DNA from: Hirundichthys speculiger
Lineage: Eukaryota > Chordata > Actinopteri > Beloniformes > Exocoetidae
Assembly: GCA_018398805.1 (NCBI GenBank)
Contig: JAGFBZ010000259.1
Span: 1-64,000, forward strand
Length of the DNA: 64,000 nt
Direction of reading: 5' to 3'
The number at the start of each line of letters is the position of its first letter. Within the stretch, counting starts at the first letter, position 1. This document shows, one piece after another, positions 33,499-44,770 of this stretch. The notes below the pieces were generated by a model. The model was not told the DNA's origin. It ran no database searches and saw only the letters and a program-made list of their open reading frames with translations. The translations under genes were made by a program, and so were the position numbers.

Positions 33499-36400
33499 GG
33501 GCCTTTGCCCATGGGGCCCGGCCGGGCTCAGCCCGAAAGGGAAACATGGGCCTCCACTCCCGTGGACTCACCACCTGCAAGGGGGCCATAGAGGTCGGGG
33601 TGAGTAGCGAGCTGGGCGGTGGCCGGATGCGGGGACCCCTGGCGGTCCGATCCTCGGCTGCAGAAGCTAGCTCTAGGGACGTGGAATGTCACCTCTCTGG
33701 CGGGGAAGGAGCCTGAGCTGGTGTGTGAGGTCGAGCGGTTCCAGCTAGATATAGTTGGACTCACCTCGACGCACAGCTTGGGCTCTGGAACCAGTATCCT
33801 CGAGAGGGGTTGGACTCTCTTCCACTCTGGAGTTGCTCCGGGTGAGAGGTGCCGAGCTGGTGTGGGCATACTTATTGCCCCCCGACTTGGTGCCTGTACA
33901 TTGGGGTTTACCCCGGTGGACAAAAGGGTAGCCTCTCTCCGCCTCCGGGTGGGGGGACGGGTCCTGACTGTTGTTTGTGCTTATGCACCAAATAGCAGTT
34001 CAGAGTACCCACCCTTTTTGGAGTCCTTGGATGGAGTATTGGAGAATGTTCCATCTGAGGACTCCCGTTCGTTCTGCTGGGGGACTTCAATGCTCACGTG
34101 GGCAACGACAGTGAGACCTGGAGGGCTGTGGTTGGGAGGCAGGGCCCCCCTGATCTGAACCAGAGTGGTGTTTCGTTGTTGGACTTCTGTGCTCGTCATG
34201 GACTGTCCATAACGAACACCATGTTCAGGCATAAGAGTGTCCACATGTGCACTTGGCACCAGGACACTCTAGGCCGCAGTTCGATGATCGACTTCATAAT
34301 CGTATCGTCGGATTTGCGGCCGCATGTCTTGGACACTCGGGCGAAGAGAGGGGCGGAGCTTGTCAACTGATCACTAACCTGGTGGGGGTGGGTTTGGCTC
34401 AGATGGTGGGGGAGGATGCCGGTCAGACCTGGCAGGCCCAAACGTGTTGTGAGGGTCTCTGCTGGGAAAGTCTGGCAGAGTCTCCTGTCAGAAGGAGCTT
34501 TAACTCACACCTCCGGCAGAACTTTGACCATGTTCCGAGTGAGGCAGGGGACATTGAGTCCGAGTGGGCTATGTTCCGGGCCTCTATTGTTGAGGCGGCC
34601 GACCGGAGCTGTGGCCGTAAGGTCGTTGGTGCCTGTCGCGGCGGCAATCCCAGAACTCGTTGGTGGACACCAGCAGTGAGGGATGCCGTCAAGCTGAAGA
34701 AGGAGTCCTATCAGGCCTTTTTGGCATGTGGGACTCTGGAGGCAGCTGACAGGTATCGACAGGCTAAGCGGGACGCGGCTTCGGCAGTTGCTGAGGCAAA
34801 AACTCGGACGTGGAAGGAGTTTTGGAGAGGTCACGGAGAAAAACTTCCGAACGGCTTTGAAGAAATTCCTGGTCCACCATCCGGCGTCTCTCAGGAGGGG
34901 GAAGCAGTGCTCCGTCAACACTGTATACAGTGGGGATGGGGAGCTGTTGACCTCGACTCGGGACGTTGTGGATCGGTGGAGGGAATACTTCAAAGACCTC
35001 CTCAATCCCGCCGACACGTCTTCCAATGAGGAAGCAGAGTCTGGGGACTCAGGGGTGGACTGTCCTATCTCTGGGGCTGAGGTTGCCGAGGTGGTCAAAA
35101 AGCTCCTCGGTGGCAGGGCCCCGGGTGTGGTGTGGATGAGATCCGCCCGGAGTTCCTCAAGGCTCTGGATGCTGAGGGGCTGTCTTTGTTGACACGCCTT
35201 TGCGGCCATCGTGGACGTCGGGGGACAGTACCGCTGGATTGGCAGACTGGGGTGGTGGTCCCCCTCTTTAAAAAGGGGGACCGGAGGTGTGTGTTCCAAC
35301 TACAGGGGGATCACACTCCTCAGCCTCCCTGGGAAGGTCTATTCAGGGGTCCTGGAGAGGAGGGTCTGTCGGATAGTCGAATCTCGGATTGAGGAGAGAA
35401 GCAGTGTGGTTTTCGTCCCGGCCATGGAACGGTGGACCAGCTCTACACCCTCTTCAGGGTCTTGGAGGGGGGCATGGGAGTTCGCCCAACCAGTCTACAT
35501 GTGTTTTGTGGACTTGGAGAAGGCGTTCGACCGTGTTCCCCGGGGATTCCTGTGGGGGGTGCTTCGGGAGTATGGGGTGCCGGACTCCCTTGTACGGGCT
35601 GTCCGGTCCCTGTACGACCGGTGCCAGAGTTTGGTCCGCATTGCCAGCAGTAAGTCGGATTCGTTTCCAGTGAGGGTTGGACTCCGCCAAGGCTGCCCTT
35701 TGTCACCGATTCTGTTCATTACTTTTATGGACAGAATTTCTAGGCGCAGTCGAGGTGTTAAGGGGATCCGGTTCGGTGGCCTCAGGATTGGGTCTCTGCT
35801 ATTTGCAGATGATGTGGTTCTGTTGGCCTCATCGAGCCGTGATCTACAACTCTCGCTGGAGCGATTTGCAGCCGGTTGTGAAGCGGCTGGGATGAGAATC
35901 AGCACCTCCAAATCCGAGACCATGGTCCTCAGCTGGAAAAGGGTGGAGTGCCCTCTCTGGGTTGGGGATGAGGTCCTTCCCCAAGTGGAGGAGTTTAAGT
36001 ATCTCGGGATCTTGTTCACGAGTGAGGGAAGGATGGAGCGGGAGATCGACAGACGGATCGGTGCGGCATCTGCAGTGATGCGGGTGCTGCACCGGTCTGT
36101 TGTGGTGAAGAAGGAGCTGAGTCGGAAGGCGAAGCTCTCGATTTACCGGTCGATCTACGTTCCCACCCTCACCTATGGTCATGAGCTTTGGGTAGTGACC
36201 GAAAGAACAAGATGGCGGATACAAGCGGCTGAAATGAGCTTCCTTCGCAGGGTGGCCGGGCTCTCCCTTAGAGATAGGGTGAGAAGCTCGGTCATCCGGG
36301 AGGGGCTCAGAGTAGAACCGCTGCTCCTCCGCATCGAGAGGAGCCAGATGAGGTGGTTCATCTGGTTAGGATGCCTCCTGGACGCCTCCCTGGTGAGGTG

Positions 36401-36630
36401 TTCCGGGCACGTCCCACTGGGAGGAGACCCCGGGGAAGACCCAGGACACGCTGGAGGGACTATGTCTCTCGGCTGGCCTGGGAACGCTCGCCTCGGGATC
36501 CCCCCAGAGGAGCTGGAAGAAGTGGCTGGGAGAGGGGGGTCTGGGCTTCCTTACTCCGGCTGATGCCCCCCGCGACCCGACCTCAGATAAGCGGAAGAAG
36601 ACGGTACGGTACAGTACGGTACAGTACGGT
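33499..36630 (+). mobile_element. RTE/Rex3-type LINE, second copy, 5' end missing at the N
   Basis: Homologous to 25,650-28,748 and followed by the same AAGTAAATCAGA flank (36,631-36,642) and the same unusual GGTACAGTAC tail. It is therefore a duplicate of the same insertion event, not a new insertion. Confidence 0.85.
33619..36600 (+). pseudogene. RTE/Rex3 endonuclease-reverse transcriptase, multiply frameshifted
   Basis: Same motifs as the first copy: [41 protein letters not shown] and FADDVVLLASSSRD. It keeps GCCGAGGTGG, lost in the first copy, and shares the C-terminal shift near 36,362. Many extra bases between 33.5 and 35.4 kb (for example CTCCCGTTCGTT, AACCTGGTGGGGGTGGG and CGTCTCTCAGG) break the frame, whereas 35.4-36.6 kb is almost identical to the first copy. 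Confidence 0.8.
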
Positions 36631-36642
36631 AAGTAAATCAGA

Positions 36643-37667
36643 TATAACATAAATACTTTAAATGCGACATGCATTTTTATTATTAAAAAAACAGCCCTTT
36701 TACATACACTGCAATACTTTTTAAATTAATTTGATACAGAAAAAACACTGCTTTGAATACCGATGACTACTAGCCTAATACATTAAATAGTCTTATCTAG
36801 TCAAGTTTAAAAAAATAAATAAGGTAATTATACTGTGTACACAAATTTCCCTTTGTATAGATCTTTGGTGTTACTCTGTCTTTTTAAGAGATGTTCATTT
36901 GCTTTTACCATATAAATTTATTTTTTTTATCAATAAATTATAACAGTGTGCAATGAACAAATAAAATGTAAACGTACCTATTTGATTTATCTTGGTTTTC
37001 CTTTAACTTGTTCCTTATCTTCTTGTCTTCTGTCTTCTCCCTTGGTCTGTTGCTCTCTCACATCTCTTCCAGATTGATCTGAGGGACAAACCTTCGTGCC
37101 GCAGCAGCAGCTGCTGTGACGTTTGGTGTGCGTCAGTGCGTGTGTGTAGCACTATGTATGTGAAAGCACTTTAATGTAGCAGACACTCGTACTTCTTATA
37201 TACATATGTATGCTGTCATTTTTAATCTATTCATCAATTTTGCTCACCATTGATAGCCATCATGATGGCTGGTCCTCACGAGCTGCATTGGACAATTGCA
37301 TGACAGCAAAACTTTACCATTCAAGAAAACCCCTCACCAAGTCACCAAGAAAGATGACCTTATCCAGGAGCTCATGAACAAAATGTCTGAAACCACAGAG
37401 AAGGCCTTCTTGGCTGCCTTCTCACTTGTAATCAAAACATTCTATCTTCAAGCTTATCATACATTTTTATTTCCTTTTTGAAAAACATTTTTATAACATG
37501 ACTTTTTTATAAACATGAACCATCTAACCCATATTTCTATTTCTGCAATTCATAACATAAAATTCTTAACATAAAAATGGATGCTGAAACAATAACTTTT
37601 ACCTAAATATAACTGCAACATATTTACATCATCATTGAGCACTTAACTATTTTTTTTTTTAAATAAT
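36643..37667. other. Duplicated unit, AT-rich part with no recognised gene (copy 3)
   Basis: Equivalent to 28,761-29,779. The unassigned 61-codon plus-strand frame recurs at 37,296-37,481. Confidence 0.5.
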
Positions 37668-37887
37668 TTACATTTCTCGACCTGCTCTCCTAATTCTTAC
37701 AACTGTTCTTCCCGCCACAGTGATGCTCAGTTGATCTTTTTGTTCCAGCTCCTCACTGAAGGGCTCCCACATTGTCTTTTCAATAAGCAGCGTTTCCCCG
37801 TTTGTCCAGTAATAGTTCAAGGATTCTGTTTTCTTCTTCCTCCAGAACACCAACAACGTTCACATTGGTGTACGTCTCCTCTCTTTT
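37668..37887 (-). pseudogene. OB-fold-like gene relic, copy 3, 3' block
   Basis: Same acceptor, frames, shared one-base shift and stop as copy 2 (TYTNVNVVGVL; NYYWTNGETLLIEK; MWEPFSEELEQ). Confidence 0.4.
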
Positions 37888-38187
37888 CTGTGGAGAGAAC
37901 ATATAGATTAGTCAGTTTCCATGATACATTTTAGAATGACTAGCACATATCTTATCACTGTAGTTTAGAGTTTATTATAATCTCTTTGACTATTCTTGTT
38001 TATTCTAAAAGGTTCACACATTGCAAACCTGGTAACAGTGGCTCTGGACAGGTTTTTCTTCTTTGAACTGCCAAAGGACTCTAAATAAATTAAATTATTT
38101 AGTCTTGCAGCAGGAATTAGATTTGTAATGAGCTCATTTAGTGGAGAAAAGTGGAAGTTTAAACATGTTATCAATGTTCTGTTGTGA

Positions 38188-38565
38188 ATAATACCGTATT
38201 GGCCCATATGACTGTATTAATGCAGTTATTGAACTACATGGTTGTTGCTGATTCACTGAGTCATAGTCTCAGATTAAAGATAACAAAGTTTATTAAATAA
38301 TACTACATCTTGATCTTAATTAACATGGAAACCTGACACGTACCTGTACCTTCAGTATGTAACCATACTTCCTAAAAAAGATGATGAATCATTAAAATGT
38401 TTAACAATACAGCAGAATGTTATCAAATAATAATAATAATAAAAGTTGTTTTATGAATAATCACATTGTCCTTATATTTTTATTTTCCAAAAATGACATT
38501 CAGAAAAAAATACAAGTTGTCTTATAATCAGAGTCGCCCTATATCCGGGCCAATATGGTAATATT
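38188..38565. mobile_element. MITE-like element with TACCGTATTGGCCC ends (copy 3)
   Basis: Orthologue of the elements at 18,282 and 30,298. Confidence 0.5.
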
Positions 38566-38631
38566 GGCTCGTGTAATTTTAAAGTCTTTTAGCTTTCATT
38601 ATATCCAAATGTTTTGTTTTGTGTCTTTGTG

Positions 38632-38657
38632 TAATATATATATATATATATATATGC

Positions 38658-38694
<37 letters not shown>

Positions 38695-38704
38695 TACACA
38701 TATC
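38632..38704. repeat. (AT)n microsatellite
   Basis: Slightly longer than the orthologous tract in copy 2, with the same GCATGT interruption. Confidence 0.9.
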
Positions 38705-39056
38705 ATTATTATTATGTTATTATCGCGTCAACGCATTAATTTATGAACGTCGACATTTATTTTATCGCGTGTTAACGCATGTTGCTTACGCGCTTTGTTT
38801 TGAAAAGTCTGTTACTGGTTGCTGCAGAACCGGAAGATAATTGGCAGGTAAACTTACCAAAAAGTTCAAACAGACATGGAGAACGGTAAAAGTCAGTGAA
38901 CTTTACAGTTCGGGTAGCAACTCAGGTAGCAATATTAACAATTCTGTTTGAAAAAAAACAAAAAACTTTCAAACTCCTTTGTTCAAGACAATCACGTCAT
39001 TCCTCCATGTTCCATCAGATCTGCTCCATGTGTTCACTGTCCTGCTGTTCTTTCAG

Positions 39057-40037
39057 GACCCATTCCAGTTTGCATATCGTAATGGGCTTGGGGTTGAAGA
39101 CGCCATCATCTACCTGCTTCACAGAGCCCACTCTCATCTGGACCAATCAGGCAGCACTTTGAGGGTCATGTTCTTTGATTTCTCAAGTGCTTTTAATACA
39201 ATTCAGCCTGCGTTGTTATGTGAGAAGCTCCATAAGTTCCAGGTGGATTCCTCCACAACCTCCTGGATTTATGACTACCTCACAAACAGACCACAGTTTG
39301 TGAGACTGAAAGGTTGTGTGTCTGAGATGGAGGTCAGCAGCATTGGAGCACCACAAGGAACTGTTCTCTCACCATTTCTCTTCACGCTCTACACCTCTGA
39401 CTTCCAGTCCAACTCTGAGTCCTGTCATCTGCAGAAATACTCTGATGACTCTGCAGTTGTTGGGTGTATCAGCAACGGACAAGAAGCAGAGTACAAAGAA
39501 CTGATCTGTCAGTTTGTGAAATGGTGTAGTAACAATCATCTCGTATTAAATACCAGCAAAACTAAGGAGATGATTGTCGACTTCAGGAGGAGCAAGAATC
39601 AACACAGCAGTGTTTCCATCCTGGGAAAGGAGGTGGAGGTGGAGGAATACAAGAACCTTGGAGTTCAGCTTGACAACAGACTGGAGTGGAAATGCAACAC
39701 AGAATACATCTACAAGAAAGGTCAGAGCAGACTCTACTTTTTAAGAAAGTTGAGATCTTTTAATGTCTGCACCAAGATGTTGCACATCTTCTATAGGTCT
39801 GTTGTTGAAAGTGCAATCAGCTTTGCAGCCATCTGCTGGGGCAGCAGCATCAGAACCAGAAACCTGAAGAGAATCAACAAACTGATCAGGAAAGCTGGAT
39901 CTGTGCTGGGTGTAACTCTGGAGCCGCTGGAGCTGATTGTACAAAAAATAATGCTGCACAAGCTGATGAAGATGATGGAGGACTCTTCACACCCTCTCCA
40001 TGAAGATGATGGAGGACTCTTCACACCCTCTCCATGA
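39057..40037 (+). pseudogene. L2-like reverse transcriptase, partial
   Basis: Reading frame from DPFQFAYRNGLGVEDAIIYL through FFDFSSAFNTIQ, GAPQGTVLSPFLF, the catalytic YSDDSAVVG, LGVQLDNRLEWKCNTEYI, YKKGQSRLYFLRKLRSF and AICWGSSIRTRNLKRINKL. The fingers and the endonuclease domain are missing. The C-terminus is disrupted at 39,965-40,100 by four tandem copies of a 34-bp segment (ATGAAGATGATGGAGGACTC...), which throws the conserved tail (RYRRSFLPAAIS, about 40,168) out of frame. Copy 2 has only two such units. Confidence 0.8.
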
Positions 40038-40100
40038 AGATGATGGAGGACTCTTCACACCCTCTCCATGAAGATGATGGAGGACTCTTCATCTCTCCAC
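39965..40100 (+). repeat. 34-bp coding minisatellite in the LINE
   Basis: Four tandem units starting ATGAAGATGATGGAGGACTC and ending CACCCTCTCC; the last is truncated. Two units are present in the orthologous LINE at about 32,085-32,155. Confidence 0.85.
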
Positions 40101-40360
40101 GACACAGTGATCAAACAACAGAGTGTGTTCAGTGAGAGGCTTCTTCAGGTCCATTGCAAGACGGAAAGATACAGAAGATCATTCCTGCCAGCAGCCATCA
40201 GCCTCCACAACAAGACTTAACACCGTTATTATATTATTATTATTATTTCTGTCTGTTTTTTATTTAAAAAAAAAAAAAAAAAAAAAAAAAGAGAGAGAGA
40301 GAGCCCTTACTTCATTGAATTTCCCTTTATGGGATAAATAAAGTATTTTTCATTTTTCAT

Positions 40361-40365
<5 letters not shown>

Positions 40366-40395
<30 letters not shown>

Positions 40396-40410
40396 GTGTG
40401 TGTGTGTGTG

Positions 40411-40484
<74 letters not shown>

Positions 40485-40485
40485 G
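40366..40485. repeat. (AT)n/(GT)n microsatellite
   Basis: AT alternation with one GTGTGTGTGTGT insert; shorter than the copy 2 block. Confidence 0.95.
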
Positions 40486-40541
40486 TACGTGTGAGAGATA
40501 GAGTTATAAAATGTCACTTCCACCTATAATATAAGTCTGAC

Positions 40542-40998
40542 CTCAATGACTTCCCCCTGCACACTCATGAGGTCCTTGGTGTTCTCACACTCTTTTAGGG
40601 GGGTCAAAGGTGAGGGTGGGTGCAGTAGTCCTTCAGCCTTTGGATCCAGTTCTTCTGATGTTGTGAGATTTGCAGCTCTGAAGAACTTTGTATTTTTGTT
40701 AATATTAATATTGTAGGGGTGACTGTCCCCTCAAGTCATGCCCCTTAATGATATATAACAATCCCTCCTTGAGGTTTTTGGCATATTCTTCAGAAATAGT
40801 AATTTTTGTGATGGACTCGCCATCAGACATCACTCCAATTAGATTTTTTTTAGTTACTGCTGGGCGAGCCAAATTTTCAGAAAAATTCCAGGCAACAACT
40901 TTGGGCTGAGTTTCAAGTTTAAGAATTTTAATTTAGAGAGGTGCAGGCCTAAAATAAGGGCTGTCTTGCTTGGTCCAGAGAAGCTGAGCGAGCGCCAT
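40542..40998 (-). pseudogene. OB-fold-like gene relic, copy 3, 5' block
   Basis: Best-preserved copy. It starts MALAQLLWTKQDSPYF at 40,998 after the acceptor-like AAACTTCTCAG and reads through LETQPKVVAWNFSENLARPA, LIGVMSDGESITKITISEEY, KNLKEGLLYIIKGHDLRG to a shared one-base shift at CAGTCACCCC. It resumes as YNININKNTKFFRAANL, SEELDPKAEGLLHPP and KDLMSVQGEVIE with a donor-like GAG/GTCAGA at 40,542. Joining to 37,887 is in phase 0. Two shared frameshifts argue that the unit was already a pseudogene, or that my exon model is wrong. Confidence 0.45.
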
Positions 40999-41304
40999 TC
41001 TGAGAAGTTTAATGAGATCAAATTAATGTATCAAAAAGAAAAGCACAAATGCACACATAACATTTTTAAAATTATTAAAATGATCATGTGTTTTTGTCAT
41101 TATTCATAACAACATTAAAATGTGTGAATTTAAAAATCAGTCCAACATTTTATTCTCCATACAACTCTAATATAATCTCATATAATAGATACTTTTTTAT
41201 TTATTCATTGCTGGATAGTAATCGGCATGTCTCTGCCCTATAAAGGCCTCGTATGCTTTTGGAAAGCTTGCCGCTCATAACGATGTCCTCGGTTGCTGGG
41301 GCTC

Positions 41305-41412
41305 TGTGATTGGCTATCGGCTATCGCCAAGCAACTGCTACTACCGTCGTCTTTGGTTGCTATGGCTCGGTGATTGGTTAATGGCTATCGCATTAGTTTG
41401 GTATTGGCTGAA
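41305..41412 (-). promoter_or_regulatory. CCAAT box cluster (copy 3)
   Basis: Minus-strand AGCCAATCAC, AACCAATCACC and AGCCAATACC; equivalent to 25,065-25,285 without the internal duplication. Promoter role inferred. Confidence 0.3.
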
Positions 41413-41530
41413 GCATATGTCACAGACTTACAGTGGACGTTTGTTGAAAAAATAATAAAGTAATGCATTTTAAACCAATTATCTTCAGAAAATAAAGCTA
41501 AATATGTAAATCATCCATCCATCCATCGAT

Positions 41531-42841
41531 TCTCGATATCGGCGTGACGTCACGAACCATGCTATCGGCCTTGGTTACAGCGCGAAGGGGCAAACAACTT
41601 TGGAGCGAAGTATGAAGCCAAAATGGATTCGCTAATTTGCTATTTTTCCGATGTGTATCATCAGTGTTAATATTATACTAGAATAACGCCATGGTGAAAT
41701 ATTGCTGCTGGGGACCTGCAACAGTGACTCGAGGTGTCCAGAACGTTTGAAAGGACATTTTTAATCTCTTTCCCAAACCAAAACAAACGCTGGAGAATGC
41801 AGGCTGTATGTTCAGTTATGTGTTCGTCCACACAATCAACTGAACGTGGGGAAAGTTACAAAACACACCCACATTTACTCAAAGGTAAGTTTACTTTGTT
41901 TATTAGATGATTAATTTAACCACCGTTTAGTAAAAGTAATATGATTTAGCAGCAGGGAGGGTGATGAGTTCTCTGTTAGCATTAGCTCTGGTCCAACACC
42001 AGAGCTATGTTAACATCAAACAGTCGCAGCATTGTATTAATATAATTAATAAAGTGACGTTAACATCACTAGCCTCACCTTATACCTAAGAAAATAAATA
42101 TCCAGGGCCATATATGTTTGTAGACAACGAGGTAGGCTTATAGCTGGCTAGCGAGCTCTGGTCCATAGTAGAGAAATCATTGACACTGTGGACCAGAGTT
42201 AATGCTAACGGAGATATGTTTTCATTCATCACCCTCCCTGCTGCTAAATCATATTACTTTTACTAAATTATTCCCTTTCCCTTGGGAAAGGAAATAAAAA
42301 ATGCCCCCTCCAAACGTTCTGGACACCTCGAGTCACTGTTGCAGGTCCCTAGTAGCATTTTTTTTTTTTACCGGACCTCAACGATCTATAATGGGGCCTC
42401 CCCAAACACATCGAAATATTAGATCTAAACATAGAAATTGAAAACTAAAATATCTTGAAAAAATCCGATTTCTTACCTGTTACAAAGTGTGTTGAACAAA
42501 CATACGCGTAATCTGATTTGGGCACCCATAATTTCCCTCGAGTATCTTCGTCTGCTCTGTTAATAGCGTGCAGCTATTTTTTTCTTCTTTCAGGCTCAGT
42601 AGCCTCACAAGGAATCATATAAAATGACAAAAGCGACTGGCGAGCAACATTGTTGGTGCAGCTGAACAAACAACAGTTCTTCACCATCTTTCCCCCTATC
42701 GTAAACTGCACGAAATCAGAAAAAACAGGCACAAAATGCAAAATGCATCGGCTTCACCAGCAACAGTGAGCGATTGTTTGCCCCATCGGACTGGTTGCTA
42801 TGGCCCGCGGATGCCAGTGGCCCGGATGTTCGTGATCGAGA
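41531..42841 (+). mobile_element. THAP-related (ISL2EU-like) DNA element with foldback core
   Basis: Ends TCTCGATATCGGCGTGACG and the inverted GTTCGTGATCGAGA are flanked by AT on both sides, with further inverted similarity (GGTTAC/GTTGCTATGGCC; GGGGCAAACAA/TTGTTTGCCCC) over about 70 bp. Near 41,690 a degenerate THAP zinc-finger start is visible: ATGGTGAAATATTGCTGC, then in another frame CNSDSRCPERL, then FPKPKQTLE. Parts of this exon recur inverted at 42,290-42,357. The second copy (56,624-58,274) shares the right 500 bp. Assignment to ISL2EU rests on the THAP plus YqaJ-like pieces and the AT target; a P-like element is the alternative. Confidence 0.5.
41702..42357. repeat. Large imperfect inverted repeat inside the THAP-related element
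   Basis: GGGACCTGCAACAGTGACTC on the left is matched by its complement GAGTCACTGTTGCAGGTCCC at about 42,331-42,350. Further in, TAATATGATTTAGCAGCAGG pairs with CCTGCTGCTAAATCATATTA (around 41,938 and 42,238), and TAGCTCTGGTCC pairs with GGACCAGAGTTA. The left arm has about 150 bp extra. Confidence 0.8.
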
Positions 42842-43181
42842 ATTATCTATATCCATTTCATCCTCTGAAGAGTCATGGGGATCTGCTGGAGCCTATCCCA
42901 GCCGTCTACGGGTGAAAGGCAGGAGTACACCTGGACAGGTCTCCAGTCCATCGCAGGGCCACATGCAGATAAACATCTACTCACACTCACTCACTCCTAC
43001 GGGCAATTTAGAACCACCAATTAACCTGACATGCATGTCTTTGGACTGTGGGAGGAAGCCGGAGTACCCGGAGGAAACCCACACTAGCACGGGGAGAACA
43101 TGGCAAACTCCAGACAGAAGGTTCCAACCAGGAACCTCCTAGCTGTGAGGCAACAGTACTAACTACTAAGCCACCGTGCTG

Positions 43182-44210
43182 ATATGTAAATCAGATATAA
43201 CATAAATACTTTAAATGCGACATGCATTTTTATTTTAAAAAACAGCCCTTTTACATACACTGCAATACTTCTTAAATTCATTTGATACAGAAAAAACACT
43301 GCTTTTGAATACTAGCCTAATACATTAAATAGTCTTATCTAGTCAAGTTTAAAAAATAAATAAGGTAAATTATACTGTGTACACAAATTTCCTTTTGTAT
43401 AGATCTTTGGTGTTACTCTGTCTTTTTAAGAGATGTTCATTAGCTTTTACCATATAAATTTATTTTTTTTATCAATAAATTATAACAGTGTGCAATGAAC
43501 AAATAAAATGTAAACGTACCTATTTGATTTAAGATAAGATAAGATAAGATAAGATAAGATAATCCTTTATTTGTCCCACAATGGGGAAATTTACATCGTT
43601 ACAGCAGCAGTGAGAATAGCAATAGAAAAGAGAAAAAGTACAACAATAAACATAGGATAAAACAATAATAAAACAACAATAACTACAATAGAGAATATAT
43701 AATAAATAATAAATAATAAATCTGACTGTATTTACAAAGATATGTTGGTAGTGATTATTACACCTGAGTAGTTATTGCACGTCAATGAGTATGTATATAC
43801 TGTATATATTGCACATGTCGATGAATGTATGTATATTGCACACAATAGTACTGAGTCATATTGTCCATTAGGAGGGGGGTTGCTGAGAGCGGTGCTGATT
43901 GTACAGTCTTACAGCAGCAGGGAGGAAGGACCTGCGATATCTCTCCTTCACACACCTGGGGTGAAGGAGTTTATCGCTGAAGGAGCTCTCCAGTGCTGCA
44001 AGGTTGGTTTTTTATCTTGGTTTTCCTGTATCTTGTTCCTTATCTTCTTGTCTTCTGTCTTCTCCCTTGATCTGTTGCTCCCTCGCGTCTCTTCCAGATT
44101 GATCTGAGGGACAAACCTGAGGGACAGCTGCTGTGACGTTTGGTGTGCGTCAGTGTGTGTGTGTAGCACTATGTATGTGAAAGCACTTTAATGTAGCAGA
44201 CACCCGTACT
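43182..44210. repeat. Segmental duplication, copy 4 (partial)
   Basis: Resumes the unit immediately after the LINE target duplication (GATATAACATAAATACTTTA) and stops near 44,210 at GCAGACACCCGTACT. Interrupted by a LINE tail at 43,531-44,008. Confidence 0.9.
43531..44008 (-). mobile_element. LINE 3' portion with (ATCTT)n tail, minus orientation
   Basis: The empty site is visible in copy 2 (TATTTGATTTATCTTGG). The insert begins (AAGAT)n, then CCTTTATTTGTCCCACAATG, and ends with AGGACCTGCGATATCTCTCC and GGGGTGAAGGAGTTTATCGC. Noncoding; a fish LINE family with an ATCTT tail. Confidence 0.7.
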
Positions 44211-44392
44211 GATCAGAGAGAATAGAGAGAGAGCCAGATAAGAGAGATAGATATATGAGAGATAGAGAGATATAGATAGAGATATATATATATAGAGAGA
44301 TAGATATCTAGAGATTAGGAGATAGAGGTGATAGACATATATAGGAGAAATATATATATATAATATAATATAGATATATATATATATATATA

Positions 44393-44428
<36 letters not shown>

Positions 44429-44437
44429 CATATCTCT

Positions 44438-44469
<32 letters not shown>

Positions 44470-44485
44470 CACACACACACACAAT
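44211..44485. repeat. (AT)n/(AG)n degenerate microsatellite block
   Basis: GAGAGAGATAGATAT-type sequence grading into pure AT and ending in ACACACACAC. Confidence 0.9.
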
Positions 44486-44770
44486 GATTCATGGCATAGT
44501 TTATTTTTAAGTATTTTCATATATTTCATTTTATTTAAATAATCATGTTCTTGAAATGTATTTATTCAAATTCCTTAGAATCAGCATAAATCTGTTGATT
44601 GTGAAAACAATTACATTTAATTAATTAAAATGTAAGAACATGGTTTAAATAAGGTCAGCTGTGGAACAAGCAAGATTCAATCAGTTAAAATTTAGTTTAG
44701 GTAAAATTAGTAATCTGCCAGTTATCAGTGTGTTTGTATGTTTTGTTAGTGCAGTTGATATCGTATTACA
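44486..44770. other. AT-rich spacer
   Basis: Nothing recognised. Confidence 0.5.

Larger units (their letters stand above)
39057..40365 (+). mobile_element. CR1/L2/Rex1-group LINE, 5' truncated (copy 3)
   Basis: Cleaner version of 31,158-32,415, with the same 3' terminus (TTTATGGGATAAATAAAG) running into (AT)n. An identical truncation point and flanks show it was duplicated with the unit. Confidence 0.85.
36631..41513. repeat. Segmental duplication, copy 3
   Basis: Collinear with copy 2 and cleaner at the base level. It ends at the 12-bp target duplication ATATGTAAATCA (41,502-41,513) of a different LINE insertion. Confidence 0.9.
41514..43181 (-). mobile_element. LINE-derived insertion with 12-bp target duplication, itself interrupted
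   Basis: The target ATATGTAAATCA is duplicated exactly at 41,502-41,513 and 43,182-43,193. The insert starts with the (TCCA)n tail and ends CCACCGTGCTG, so it is a minus-oriented retroposon of the family at 18,731 and 19,696 (GGGGATCTGCTGGAGCCTAT; CATGCATGTCTTTGGACTG). A DNA element (41,531-42,841) sits in its tail. Confidence 0.75.
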
